A stretch of 48,424 bases of DNA from an uncultured Lactobacillus sp. (lineage in GTDB: Bacteria; Bacillota; Bacilli; Lactobacillales; Lactobacillaceae). This document shows positions 8,320 through 16,293 of this stretch, piece after piece (position 1 is the stretch's first letter; every line of letters starts with the position of its first letter). Below the pieces are notes generated by a model. That model was not told the DNA's origin. It did no database searches and worked only from the letters and a program-made list of their open reading frames with translations. The stretch covers positions 1 to 48,424 of the forward strand of contig NZ_CALYQV010000008.1 in assembly GCF_945290125.1 (NCBI RefSeq), read 5' to 3'. Made by a program: the position numbers and the translations under genes.

Positions 8320-8347
8320 ATTATACCTTATCTAAAATTTTTTTCAA
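8320..8347 (-). promoter_or_regulatory. tRNA-Ser promoter
   Basis: On the minus strand: TTGAAA (8347-8342), 16-base spacer, perfect TATAAT (8325-8320), 13 bases before the mature tRNA. Confidence 0.7.
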
Positions 8348-8520
8348 CTTGTTGTTTATTAATAAAACTGGTTAATAGTCAGTATTCTGCAGTTTTTTAG
8401 TTATCGTGCAATGAAAAAGATAATGTTGTAAAAAATAATAATAAATGTTAAGCTACAAATTAATTTAAAATTAACTTATTTAACATTTTATTTAGACAGC
8501 TTACAGAAAAGGGTGCAACA

Positions 8521-9228
8521 ATGGATGGTTACCTAACTAAAAAATCAGCATTTAAAGAAGCACTTCCTACTATATTTGGCTACATTGGCATCAGTATAGC
8601 TTTCGGAATTATTGGTAAAGCAAGTGGCTTTTCTATAATCGAAGTATCTTTAATGTCTCTTATTATTTACGCTGGTTCGGTTCAGCTTACAACTCTCAAT
8701 ATGCTAGTTGCGGGTAGTCCTATAGTATCAATTGTATTAGCGGCTTTTTTAGTTAATTCACGAGTAATCCTAATGAGCACAACCGTCGCAGGCTACTTAA
8801 AACAAGAAAATTTAAAAAGAAATATCCTGATAGGAACTTTTCTCACTGATGAGAGTTTTGCTCTCGGTATGAATAAAATAAATTACACAAATGGTAAGTT
8901 AAACTTTACCTGGTTTAATACTGTCAATATTATTTCTTATTTAACTTGGCAAGCTGGAACACTTCTCGGTGCAATATTAGGCGGTTTTATAACAGATCCT
9001 AAAAAGTTAGGTCTGGATTTTGCCATTGTAGCAATGTTTATCGGTCTACTTTATTTACAAGTGCTGGGTGACAAAAATCTTAATAAGGTATTACAAATAA
9101 TTGTTGTATTAATATCTTTTGCGTTGACCTACTTATTGACCATTGTTTTGCCCGCTAATTTAGTAGTAATAGTTGTTACTTTGATCGGCTGCAGTTTAGG
9201 AATGGTGCTCAAACATGTCTTCTTCTAA
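8521..9228 (+). CDS. azlC: Branched-chain amino acid exporter, large subunit AzlC
   Basis: 235 residues, the usual length. The family opening TIFGYIGISIAFGIIGKASGF and IIYAGSVQLTTLNML are clear, with several membrane spans after them. AzlC with AzlD exports branched-chain amino acids and analogues across the cell membrane. It overlaps azlD by 14 bases, so the two are translationally coupled. AAAAGGG lies seven bases before the ATG. Confidence 0.9.
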   Translation: MDGYLTKKSAFKEALPTIFGYIGISIAFGIIGKASGFSIIEVSLMSLIIYAGSVQLTTLNMLVAGSPIVSIVLAAFLVNSRVILMSTTVAGYLKQENLKRNILIGTFLTDESFALGMNKINYTNGKLNFTWFNTVNIISYLTWQAGTLLGAILGGFITDPKKLGLDFAIVAMFIGLLYLQVLGDKNLNKVLQIIVVLISFALTYLLTIVLPANLVVIVVTLIGCSLGMVLKHVFF

Positions 9229-9538
9229 ATATATTTTAATAACGATTGTTTTATGTGGAGTGACCACTTTACTTTCAAGAGTGATACCATTTGTTTTATT
9301 AAAAAAATTCTCATTGCCGCCAAAGTTGGTCGAATTTTTCTCTTTTGTTCCCATAGTAATTATGGCCGCACTCTGGTTCAGTAATTTAATTATAGCTAGG
9401 CCAGGTCATTTGCCTGAATTTAATTGGCAGTATGTTCTAGCATCCCTGCCAACCTTTGTAGCCGCAGTCATTAGTAAGTCTCTATTAGTCATTGTGATAT
9501 TGGGAATGATTTCCCTAGCGGTTCTGCGTTTAATTTAA
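9215..9538 (+). CDS. azlD: Branched-chain amino acid exporter, small subunit AzlD
   Basis: 107 residues with the usual AzlD plan: an N-terminal span, TLLSRVIPFVLL, then MAALWFSNLI and a C-terminal ISKSLLVIVILGMISLAVLRL. It works as the partner of AzlC. The 3' part resembles a frameshifted remnant at 10481-10656, so the locus once held a second azlD-like gene. Confidence 0.88.
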   Translation: MSSSKYILITIVLCGVTTLLSRVIPFVLLKKFSLPPKLVEFFSFVPIVIMAALWFSNLIIARPGHLPEFNWQYVLASLPTFVAAVISKSLLVIVILGMISLAVLRLI

Positions 9539-9576
9539 AAACAGATTATAGGACGATATGATCCCCGAAAATGAAG

Positions 9577-9715
9577 TGCAACTAAAAAGTTAGACATTTT
9601 ATTATTAAGCAAGACCTAACGCACGATTCCGATATTTAATCGGAGTCGTGTATTTTAGTTTGTTTGATCTTCTGATATGGTTGAACCAGTAAACGTAATC
9701 GCACAGTACTGCCTG
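9577..9715 (-). mobile_element. IS3-family remnant (transposase 3' end and terminal repeat)
   Basis: The end sequence TGCAACTAAAAAGTTAGACA (9577-9596) is like the terminal repeats of IS150-type elements. The adjoining coding stretch (CDYVYWFNHIRRSN and TPIKYRNRALG) matches the last ~30 residues of IS3-family OrfB, in the usual position just inside the end. The rest of the element is missing; the inner edge at about 9711-9717 is fused to merR. Confidence 0.7.
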
Positions 9716-9907
9716 CATTTCTCTAATGCTCATGCCTGTCTTTTTTAAGCATGAGATAAAACTGATCCAAGCTACATCTTTTTCGCTATAAACCCGGCGA
9801 TTGTTCTCATCTCGCTTTGGGAAAAGTAATTTTTGCCTTTCATAATAGCGTAATGTGTCAATTGGAAAACCACTAAGTTCTGAAAATTGACCAATTGAAT
9901 ACTTCAT
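9605..9907 (-). CDS. MerR-family regulator truncated and fused to a transposase tail
   Basis: 100 residues from ATG 9907 (AAAGGAAA upstream; the frame is open to 9958 but without a ribosome site). Residues 1 to about 66 are a MerR DNA-binding domain: MKYSIGQFSELSGFPIDTLRYYERQKLL, RRVYSEKDVAWISFI and KKTGMSIREMQ. From there the normal dimerisation helix is replaced, in frame, by an IS3 OrfB end (AVLCDYVYWFNH...). Native proteins of this class run to about 120-150 residues. The dimerisation region is lost, so activity is doubtful. It is divergent from the carboxymuconolactone-decarboxylase-like gene, its likely former target. Confidence 0.8.
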   Translation of the reverse strand: MKYSIGQFSELSGFPIDTLRYYERQKLLFPKRDENNRRVYSEKDVAWISFISCLKKTGMSIREMQAVLCDYVYWFNHIRRSNKLKYTTPIKYRNRALGLA

Positions 9908-9990
9908 CGAATTTCCTTTCAGAAATAATTTTGATTGCAGTAAATAGTATATCGTCATATTTTATTACTTCACAATTTTTTGAAAAGTAG

Positions 9991-10021
9991 TTGACATGGA
10001 CTATACTCCAGCAATTATTCT
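9991..10021 (+). promoter_or_regulatory. MerR-type promoter with 19-base spacer and operator
   Basis: TTGACA (9991-9996), 19-base spacer, TATTCT (10016-10021). The spacer holds the dyad TGGACTATACTCCA (9997-10010). An over-long spacer with a dyad inside it is the hallmark of promoters remodelled by MerR activators. Confidence 0.75.
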
Positions 10022-10066
10022 GAAACTTGTTAAATATTAAAAAAACAGAATGAAAAGGAGAAAACC

Positions 10067-10474
10067 ATGACAAACGATGAACGCTATCAAAAGGGTCTGG
10101 AAAATTTAGAGAAAGTGGACAGGGAAGGAGGCCAGTCAGGTATTGACTCACTTGCTGGCTTATCAGAAGATGTGGGGCGCTACATTATTGAATTTGCTTT
10201 CGGTGACATCTATGACCGGAAAGTTTTAGATTTGAAGCAAAGAGAAATGATAACCATCACAACTTTGCTGACGCAGGGTGACACTGAACCCCAATTGAAT
10301 GTTCATATTAATGGCGCCATTAACGTCGGTTTAACACCAGAAGAGATAATTGAAACCTTTATTCAAACAATTCCGTATGTCGGATTTCCTAAAGTCCTGA
10401 ATGCGATTAATGTTGCAAAACAAGTTTTTAAAGACCGCGGAATTGATTTCACCAAGTCTCATAAAAGTAAATGA
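10067..10474 (+). CDS. Carboxymuconolactone decarboxylase family protein
   Basis: 135 residues, one CMD domain. Visible elements are GRYIIEFAFGDIYDR, LDLKQREMITITTLLTQGD, HINGAINVGLTPEEIIETFIQTIPYVGFPKVLNA, typical of the gamma-carboxymuconolactone decarboxylase group. Lactobacilli have no protocatechuate pathway, so a different role (often an aldehyde or oxidative-stress-linked one when beside MerR of this type) is inferred. AAAAGGAG precedes the ATG. Its promoter has the spacing expected for control by the adjacent MerR. Confidence 0.85.
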   Translation: MTNDERYQKGLENLEKVDREGGQSGIDSLAGLSEDVGRYIIEFAFGDIYDRKVLDLKQREMITITTLLTQGDTEPQLNVHINGAINVGLTPEEIIETFIQTIPYVGFPKVLNAINVAKQVFKDRGIDFTKSHKSK

Positions 10475-10480
10475 GCCATC

Positions 10481-10656
10481 ATGTCAACTATGTGGTTTGG
10501 CAATTTATTCATAGCTCAACTAGTACGATTACCCAAGGTAAACTTTTGTTTTTAATTGCTTCATTACCACCAGAGATAGCGGCAATAATTAGTAAGTCTT
10601 TGCTAGTGATGGTAATTGTAGGAGTAATTTCTTTAACAGTCCTACACTTAATTTAG
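10481..10656 (+). pseudogene. Frameshifted azlD remnant
   Basis: Reading from 10481, MWFGNLFIAQ matches LWFSNLIIAR of AzlD. After about 20 codons the match moves to another frame (LIASLPPEIAAIISKSLLV, ending LTVLHLI at 10656), matching LASLPTFVAAVISKSLLV...LAVLRLI. Only the last ~60 codons survive, with one frameshift near 10550. Nucleotide similarity to the intact azlD is only moderate, so this is an old paralogue, not a fresh duplication. Confidence 0.7.
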
Positions 10657-10713
10657 AAAATTTAAGTTAAAAATGGTAGAATATTAATATTATAAATATT
10701 TTGGTTGGAGTTT

Positions 10714-10774
10714 AAGGCTTTCAAGAATTGTTCTTTGGTTTGGGTTGCCAAGGCAATATTTGAAGGCCTTTTTT
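10714..10774 (+). terminator. Terminator-like hairpin in the antiporter leader
   Basis: AAGGCTTTCAA (10714-10724) can pair over 11 positions (one G-U) with TTGAAGGCCTT (10760-10770), followed by T4. The loop contains the dyad TTGCC-AA-GGCAA (10745-10756). It ends just before the ribosome site of the antiporter gene, so it may be an attenuator. Confidence 0.4.
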
Positions 10775-10790
10775 GCTGGAGAAAGCGGGA

Positions 10791-11957
10791 ATGCAAATGA
10801 GATTTTTAGGTATGCTGAGCGTTATTTTATTAGCCACGTTAATTGGAGGACAATTTAGTGCCAGATTAAAATTACCGGCAGTTGTTGGTGAATTGCTGGC
10901 TGGAATAATAGTTGGTCCTGCAGTTCTTAATCTTGTGCAACCCACAGGAATCATAAAGGTATTTTCCGATATTGGGGTAATTCTTTTAATGTTTTTAGCT
11001 GGTCTTGACAGTGATCTGAAAACTTTAAAAAAGTTACTACGTCCCAGTGTCTTGGTAGCAGGATTCGGTATGATCGTACCAATCATCATTGCATACATGA
11101 CGGGCATTCTTTTCACATTTTCACAAGCGGAAAGTTTATTTTTAGGCTTAACGTTTTCAGCCACCTCCGTTTCGATTTCAGTTGCGGTTCTGCAGGAAAT
11201 GGGGCGCTTAGAAGGAAAAGAGGGCATGACAATTCTGGGCGCTGCAGTAGCAGATGATCTGCTCTCAATACTACTATTGAGCATTGTTAGTGGACTGACG
11301 GGTGTATCTGAACCCGGCTTAAATAAAGGCACTGATTTAATTATAAGCCTGCTGATCCAAGCAGCATTTCTCATCTTCTTAGTTTTCGTTAGTGTTTATA
11401 TTTTACCCCGGTTGATCATGTTAAGTCAGCGTCTGACACTGCCGGTCCCAGAGACATTAGTGGCAATGATTATTGTAGTATTGGCTTCTTGGGGAGTTGA
11501 GAAGGTAGGTCTTAGTAACGTGATTGGAGCCTTTTTTGCCGGACTGGCATTGAATCGTACTTCAGCGCAAAAAACTCTCAAAAAGAATTTTAGGGTAATT
11601 GGCTACAGCAGTTTTATTCCCATCTTTTTTGCTAGTATTGGATTGGACATGAGTATTAAAGGCATTCTAAAGGACTTTATTTTATTTTTCGTCTTGGTAA
11701 TTGGCAGTGTTTTTTCAAAATTGGTGGGTGCGGGGTTAGGAGCAAAACTAGCTGGTTTCAATAATTCTAGTTCTTTATTAGTTGGAACCGGGATGGTTTC
11801 GCGTGGTGAAATGGCTCTTGTGGTTGCGCAAATGGGCTTAACCAACTATTTACTTGCGCCTGCGGCTTATTCTACTGTAATCGGAGCAATCATTATGACC
11901 ACTGTAGTCTCGCCCTTTCTCTTAAAATGGTCAATAGCAAAAATGACGCAGAAGTAA
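10791..11957 (+). CDS. CPA2 family monovalent cation/proton antiporter
   Basis: 388 residues from ATG 10791 (GGAG ten bases upstream; a TTG at 10773 would add six residues). About 12 membrane spans. The family features are LKLPAVVGELLAGIIVGP, the Asp pair of the transport site in AAVADDLLSILL, and GMVSRGEMALVVAQMGL. It lacks the C-terminal TrkA-N/RCK domain of Kef channels, so it is closer to NapA-type Na+/H+ antiporters. A role in pH and sodium homeostasis at the cell membrane is inferred. Confidence 0.88.
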   Translation: MQMRFLGMLSVILLATLIGGQFSARLKLPAVVGELLAGIIVGPAVLNLVQPTGIIKVFSDIGVILLMFLAGLDSDLKTLKKLLRPSVLVAGFGMIVPIIIAYMTGILFTFSQAESLFLGLTFSATSVSISVAVLQEMGRLEGKEGMTILGAAVADDLLSILLLSIVSGLTGVSEPGLNKGTDLIISLLIQAAFLIFLVFVSVYILPRLIMLSQRLTLPVPETLVAMIIVVLASWGVEKVGLSNVIGAFFAGLALNRTSAQKTLKKNFRVIGYSSFIPIFFASIGLDMSIKGILKDFILFFVLVIGSVFSKLVGAGLGAKLAGFNNSSSLLVGTGMVSRGEMALVVAQMGLTNYLLAPAAYSTVIGAIIMTTVVSPFLLKWSIAKMTQK

Positions 11958-12099
11958 CAAAACCCCAAAATACCAATTATTACGGCTATAATCATTTGCC
12001 AGGCCTTCTAGTCAAATCTCTTAAAATTGCTTAAAAGTTATGATAAGATGGAAAACATATTTTTTATTGTTAAATTTAAGCAGAAGGTAGGAAGGTCGA

Positions 12100-12813
12100 A
12101 TGAAAGTTCAGCCAGGTGCTGAAATCTTTAAATTAAGATGGTATATTAAGCAAATGCGGGGTTGGAGCTTTAAAACCTATTTATTATTAATGTTGGGAAT
12201 AGGCATTATCATTGGTGCTACTGTGGCATCGCCCATCAGTCAAATTTCTTTGTTAACGATGATTGCTGCTATTCTGGGCTTTACGTGTACACTTGCTATC
12301 ACTAACGCTAGGCAAATTAACGGCATCTTGGGTTTAGTTTCTGCTGCAATTTATATTATAATTTCAGTCTATGCAAAAAATTATGCTAACGTGATCTTGC
12401 AAACTATTTATATTCTGTTATTGGATCTGCCAGTCTTAATGTTGCCGTCATGGTCTAAAGATACGGAAAAACATATTCATGGTTTAACGCTGAAAAAATG
12501 GCTTATGACAATTAGCTTTTTTACTATAGTTTTAGCTTTACTTTATCTGCTGGACACCAAAATATTTATTAGTCCACGTCCTGTAATTGATGCAACCGCG
12601 GGTGCAATAGGGATTACCGGTTCGCTTCTTTGCATGTTGCATTTTCGCGAACAGTATTACTTTTGGACTGTTCAAGGAATTTTATCAATTATTTTATGGG
12701 GAGTTACTGCCTTTCAAGGTGACGCTAATCTTACATTATTTTTAACGTATATTTTGTATTTAACTAATGATTTACTTGCTTTTACTGATAAGCATGTTCA
12801 CTGGTTTCATTAA
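12100..12813 (+). CDS. pnuC: PnuC-type nicotinamide riboside transporter
   Basis: 237 residues with about seven membrane spans. Internal similarity of the two ends, the ILGLVSAAIYIIISVYAKNY segment with NVILQTIYILLLDLP, and the C-terminal WTVQGILSIILWG...LTLFLTYILYLTND follow PnuC transporters, which take up nicotinamide riboside for NAD synthesis. Lactobacilli depend on such uptake. AGGTAGGAAGG precedes the ATG. No NadR-type kinase gene is adjacent. Confidence 0.82.
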   Translation: MKVQPGAEIFKLRWYIKQMRGWSFKTYLLLMLGIGIIIGATVASPISQISLLTMIAAILGFTCTLAITNARQINGILGLVSAAIYIIISVYAKNYANVILQTIYILLLDLPVLMLPSWSKDTEKHIHGLTLKKWLMTISFFTIVLALLYLLDTKIFISPRPVIDATAGAIGITGSLLCMLHFREQYYFWTVQGILSIILWGVTAFQGDANLTLFLTYILYLTNDLLAFTDKHVHWFH

Positions 12814-12816
12814 CAA

Positions 12817-12848
12817 AAAAGAAGTTTTGTTTGCACAAGACTTCTTTT
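12817..12848. terminator. Bidirectional intrinsic terminator
   Basis: AAAAGAAGTTTTGT (12817-12830), loop TTGC, ACAAGACTTCTTTT (12835-12848). It serves pnuC and the convergent TipAS gene. Confidence 0.8.
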
Positions 12849-13155
12849 ATTTTTCCAAGTGGTTTTTCACAGTTTTACTTAAGATTTTGGTTGCACCTTT
12901 ACCGGCTTTATCATCATAATAGGATTGATAGCGTGTATCATTATCATAGGCATTAACAATAGCCAGGTGAATTTTGGTAGAATAATTTGGCATGATAATC
13001 TGCAGCCATTTCTGGTGATTTTTAAAAATAGCAGTACTTAAATCTTTTTCTTGCGTGGGATCTTTAACAACTTCTTGCAAATCTCGTACAAGATTTGCTT
13101 CTGTTTCTTTCATTTTATGATATTTTTCTTCAGTTAGTTGATTTTTTTCAGCCAT
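12847..13155 (-). CDS. Stand-alone TipAS-domain protein
   Basis: 102 residues from ATG 13155 (GGAGG five bases upstream). The C-terminal half (NHQKWLQIIMPNYSTKIH, AIVNAYDNDTRYQSYYDDKAGKGAT) follows the TipAS ligand-binding domain, usually fused behind a MerR DNA-binding domain and able to trap thiopeptide-like drugs. No DNA-binding part is present here, and the start is well supported, so it is a free binding domain. In Streptomyces a free TipAS form arises from an internal start; here it is a separate gene. Role: drug sequestration is inferred, not shown. Confidence 0.7.
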   Translation of the reverse strand: MAEKNQLTEEKYHKMKETEANLVRDLQEVVKDPTQEKDLSTAIFKNHQKWLQIIMPNYSTKIHLAIVNAYDNDTRYQSYYDDKAGKGATKILSKTVKNHLEK

Positions 13156-13319
13156 ATTTTCCTCCAACGAATTATTCAAATACTTAAATTACTATAGCAA
13201 CAAAATAAGTAAAAATCACATAAAAATAGGTATAATTTAATTCCAAATAATTGGTAAAGTTAAGCAGATGCTAAGAAATCCGCTAACTAGAGCGCTATAA
13301 TAAAGAGAGAGGCGAATTA

Positions 13320-13829
13320 ATGATCATTTTTGTTTGGGCAGAAGATCAAAAACACCAAATTGGTATAGATGGACATTTACCTTGGAAACTGCCTGCAGAT
13401 CTACACCACTTTAAAAAAATCACTTATGGTCATCCAATTATCATGAGTCGTAAAACTTTCATGAGCTTGCCTCATCTTTTGCCCGGGCGCAAACACATAG
13501 TTTTGACGACCAGTTTGACGTTAAAAAATAAATATCGTAATAATAAACAGGTTTCAATTATTAAATCAGTCAAAGAATTACAAGACTGGATCAACAAGCA
13601 TAAACAGCAAAATCTCTGTGTGATAGGTGGTAATTCGGTTTTTAACGCTTTAAAAAATCAGGTAGATTGTTTAGAAAAAACTGAAATAATAGCAACCTTT
13701 AAAGCTGATGTCACAATGACAAAAATTAATTATGATGACTTCATTTTAGTAAAAAAAGAATTTCATCAGCCTGATAATCTTAATCTGTATTCATATGAAT
13801 TTCAGACATTTATGAGAAAGGAGAAATAA
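13320..13829 (+). CDS. folA: Dihydrofolate reductase
   Basis: 169 residues. Reduces dihydrofolate to tetrahydrofolate with NADPH. Visible are MIIFVWAEDQKHQIGIDGHLPWKLPADLHHFK (substrate-site Trp and Asp), MSRKTFMSLPHLLPGRKHIVLTT (NADPH binding) and CVIGGNSVF. Bacterial type. AGAGAGAGGCG precedes the ATG, with TATAAT at 13296-13301. No thyA lies beside it, unlike many lactobacilli. The next ATG starts one base after its stop. Confidence 0.92.
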   Translation: MIIFVWAEDQKHQIGIDGHLPWKLPADLHHFKKITYGHPIIMSRKTFMSLPHLLPGRKHIVLTTSLTLKNKYRNNKQVSIIKSVKELQDWINKHKQQNLCVIGGNSVFNALKNQVDCLEKTEIIATFKADVTMTKINYDDFILVKKEFHQPDNLNLYSYEFQTFMRKEK

Positions 13830-13830
13830 C

Positions 13831-14034
13831 ATGAAACAAGTTATTACTTCAACGATTGTTTTTATAATCTGCATTATGACCTTGATTAGCAGTTTTTTTC
13901 TCGCAGAAAATTTTAATCACAATTATTGGTGGCAAGTAATTGGCATGGCCGTTGTCACTTTTGTTGTTGGACAAGATTTTTTCGCAATAATAAAATCCTA
14001 CCAAACGACCAAAAATAATTTATTTTTTGGTTGA
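13831..14034 (+). CDS. Small two-span membrane protein
   Basis: 67 residues, not recognised. Two hydrophobic segments (TSTIVFIICIMTLISSFFLA; WWQVIGMAVVTFVVGQDFF) are joined by a short polar loop, with a polar C-terminus. AAAGGAGAAAT precedes the ATG and lies inside the end of folA, so the two genes form an operon. The -35 of the metQNI promoter overlaps its stop codon. Confidence 0.7.
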   Translation: MKQVITSTIVFIICIMTLISSFFLAENFNHNYWWQVIGMAVVTFVVGQDFFAIIKSYQTTKNNLFFG

Positions 14035-14336
14035 CAGAATATTTTTTCAATGTTAAATTAATAAACAATTAAATAATTAATACATCTTGAAAAGCAGAGT
14101 AGCTAAAATCTTGCTAATAAAGAGAGCTGACGTTTGGTGAGAGTCAGTTAGCAAAATTTAGTGAACATGGGCTTGAAATGATGACTGCTGGTGATATTTA
14201 GCTAGTGGCGGAATTGCATCCGTTATAATTGCAAGCTATTGTTAGATAGCTGTTGAGGTTTATTACGTGAGTAATAGACAAATTAAAGGTGGTAACGCGA
14301 AGCACTCGTCCTTATTTGAGGAAGAGTGCTTTTTTA
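14031..14336 (+). promoter_or_regulatory. T-box leader (methionine) with promoter and terminator
   Basis: Promoter: TTGACA (14031-14036), 17 bases, TAAATT (14054-14059). The leader has a stem I with AGAGAG-type motif, the T-box core AAAGGTGGTAACGCG (14285-14299) and a terminator (AAGCACTC from 14300 pairing with GAGTGCTT, then T6, ending 14336). In a stem I fold using AAGC/GCTT and CATC/GATG pairs, the specifier loop reads GAACATGG, giving AUG at 14167-14169. It therefore senses uncharged tRNA-Met, agreeing with the transporter downstream. Confidence 0.9.
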
Positions 14337-14360
14337 TTGAAAAATTGGGAGGTTTTTCTG

Positions 14361-15209
14361 ATGACAAAAAAGAGTCGCAATATAATTATTGGAGTGATTG
14401 CAGCAATTATAATTGTTGCTGTCGGCTGGTTTAGTTTTGGTAAAAAAAGTGGTGACCAAAAGAGTAATCACGTAGTTACTGTAGGTATAGTTAGTGAAAC
14501 AAAACCAAAACAAATTATTTGGAACAAAGCTGCAAAATTAGCTAAAGAAAAATATGGAGTAACAATCAAGATAAAAAACTTTACTGATTATAATCAGCCT
14601 AACAAGGCAGTTAAAAGTGGCGATATCGACCTTAATTCATTTCAACACTATGCATTTTTGAAAGCGTGGAACAAAGCAAATCACGGTGGTGTAGTTGCAA
14701 TTGGTCGAACTGAAATTAACCCTATTAGACTATATTCTAAGAAGTACCACAAATTGAGTGAAATTCCTAATGGAGCAACTATAGCTGTGCCAAATGATGC
14801 AAGTAATGAATCTCGTGCACTCTTTGTTCTCAAAAATGCTGGTCTGATTAAGTTACGTAAAGGAAAAATTTTAGTTTCCGCTGCTGACGTAATTAAAACT
14901 TCTAAAAATATTAAAGTTAAAGAAGTTAGTGCCGATCAATGTGGTCGAGTAATTAATTCAGTTGATGCCGCTGTTGTTAATAATGACTTTGCAGGTCCTG
15001 CTGGTCTAGGTAAGAAACAGACAATTTTTGTTGAACCTGTTAACAAGGATTCTCTGCAATGGGTAAACATCATTTGTGCAAAGAAAGGCCAGGAAAAGAA
15101 TAAGGATTACCAGGCAGTTGTAAAGGCATATCAAACAGCTGAAACTAAGCGTCTAGACAAAAAGTTTTATGGTGATATGAGTAAACCTGCTTGGGACGTT
15201 AAGTTTTAA
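14361..15209 (+). CDS. metQ: Methionine ABC transporter substrate-binding protein MetQ
   Basis: 282 residues from ATG 14361 (GGGAGG upstream; the frame is open further up through the T-box terminator, which is not coding). NlpA/MetQ-type periplasmic-binding fold: VVTVGIVSETKPKQIIW, DLNSFQHYAFLKAWNK, AIGRTEINPIRLYSKKY, ATIAVPNDASNESRAL. It delivers methionine to MetNI. There is no lipobox cysteine: the N-terminal hydrophobic segment (residues 8-25) has no Cys after it, so it is probably tethered by that span instead of lipid. Confidence 0.92.
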   Translation: MTKKSRNIIIGVIAAIIIVAVGWFSFGKKSGDQKSNHVVTVGIVSETKPKQIIWNKAAKLAKEKYGVTIKIKNFTDYNQPNKAVKSGDIDLNSFQHYAFLKAWNKANHGGVVAIGRTEINPIRLYSKKYHKLSEIPNGATIAVPNDASNESRALFVLKNAGLIKLRKGKILVSAADVIKTSKNIKVKEVSADQCGRVINSVDAAVVNNDFAGPAGLGKKQTIFVEPVNKDSLQWVNIICAKKGQEKNKDYQAVVKAYQTAETKRLDKKFYGDMSKPAWDVKF

Positions 15210-15228
15210 TGATCGGAGAAGATTGTAA

Positions 15229-16293
15229 ATGGGTATTATTGATTTAGATCACGTTAGTGTGGATTTCCCTAGTAAAGAAGGCAAAATTGTTCAGGCTGTT
15301 CATAATGTTAGCTTAACAGTTGAAAAGGGTGATATCTATGGCATTGTAGGCTTTTCCGGTGCAGGTAAGTCTACACTGGTTAGAACAGTCAATCTTTTAC
15401 AAAAACCAACTGCAGGCAATATTAAGGTTAATGGTACTGACTTTGTCAAAGATGGTAAACAAGTAATTGCTAATAAGGATTTACAACTAGCTCGCAGAAA
15501 AATCGGCATGATTTTTCAAAATTTCAACCTATTAAATGAAATTAGCGTAGTTGACAACGTGTCTTTTGCCCTGAAGCATTCCGGATTAAAAGAAAAAGAA
15601 ATTAAAGAAAAGTCATTAAAATTGTTAGACCTGGTAGATTTAAAAGATAAAGCTAACTTTTACCCAGCTCAACTTTCAGGAGGTCAGCAACAAAGAGTTG
15701 CGATTGCCAGGGCTTTAGCAAATGAACCAGATATTTTGATTTCTGATGAAGCTACGAGTGCGCTTGACCCTCAAAATACATTGCAAATTTTAACTTTATT
15801 AAAGAAGCTACAAAAAGATCTCAACCTAACTATCGTACTGATCACTCATGAAATGGCTGCAGTCAAAAAAATCTGTAATAAAGTTGCGTTGATGCAATCT
15901 GGTCAGGTGATCGAAAATGGCAATCTCCGCGAAGTAGTCTTGCATCCGAAAAAAGATTTGACTAAGAGTTTTGTTGGTGGTTCGTTGGAAGTTATTAATA
16001 CTCTGAGGTCTCTTAAAATCAACAAATTAGATGACGATAATGAAGCTATTTATCAACTTGTTTATAGTATGGCTAACGTTACTAAAACTATCATTATTGA
16101 TTTATACCGTAAAGTTGGGGTTGAAGCTAGTATGCTATATGGTAACGTAGAACTGCTTGATGATGAGCCAATCGGAACTCTGCTTGTTCAAGTTAAAGGT
16201 GATAAGACTAAACAGCAAGAAACAGTAGATTATTTAAAAAAAGAAAAAGTCGCTGTTACTCGTTTGAACGAAAAGGGGGATCTTTATGAGTAG
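15229..16293 (+). CDS. metN: Methionine ABC transporter ATP-binding protein MetN
   Basis: 354 residues: ATPase domain with Walker [10 protein letters not shown], signature [15 protein letters not shown] and Walker [14 protein letters not shown], then the C-terminal NIL regulatory domain (from about residue 265) that binds methionine in E. coli MetN. It overlaps metI by eight bases. CGGAGAAG precedes the ATG. Confidence 0.95.
   Translation: MGIIDLDHVSVDFPSKEGKIVQAVHNVSLTVEKGDIYGIVGFSGAGKSTLVRTVNLLQKPTAGNIKVNGTDFVKDGKQVIANKDLQLARRKIGMIFQNFNLLNEISVVDNVSFALKHSGLKEKEIKEKSLKLLDLVDLKDKANFYPAQLSGGQQQRVAIARALANEPDILISDEATSALDPQNTLQILTLLKKLQKDLNLTIVLITHEMAAVKKICNKVALMQSGQVIENGNLREVVLHPKKDLTKSFVGGSLEVINTLRSLKINKLDDDNEAIYQLVYSMANVTKTIIIDLYRKVGVEASMLYGNVELLDDEPIGTLLVQVKGDKTKQQETVDYLKKEKVAVTRLNEKGDLYE

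Noticed and set aside
8130-8321. 63-codon open frame on the minus strand
   Set aside because: It is the tRNA-Ser gene and flanks read as protein.
9873-10151. 92-codon minus-strand open frame across the MerR-CMD intergenic region
   Set aside because: It overlaps the merR start, the MerR promoter and the CMD start, and has no motif.
10721-11374. 217-codon open frame on the minus strand
   Set aside because: It lies wholly opposite the CPA2 antiporter and its leader; the plus-strand protein shows clear family motifs and the minus-strand one does not.
14289-14360. In-frame extension of metQ upstream
   Set aside because: It runs through the T-box core and terminator; the ATG at 14361 has a strong GGGAGG.
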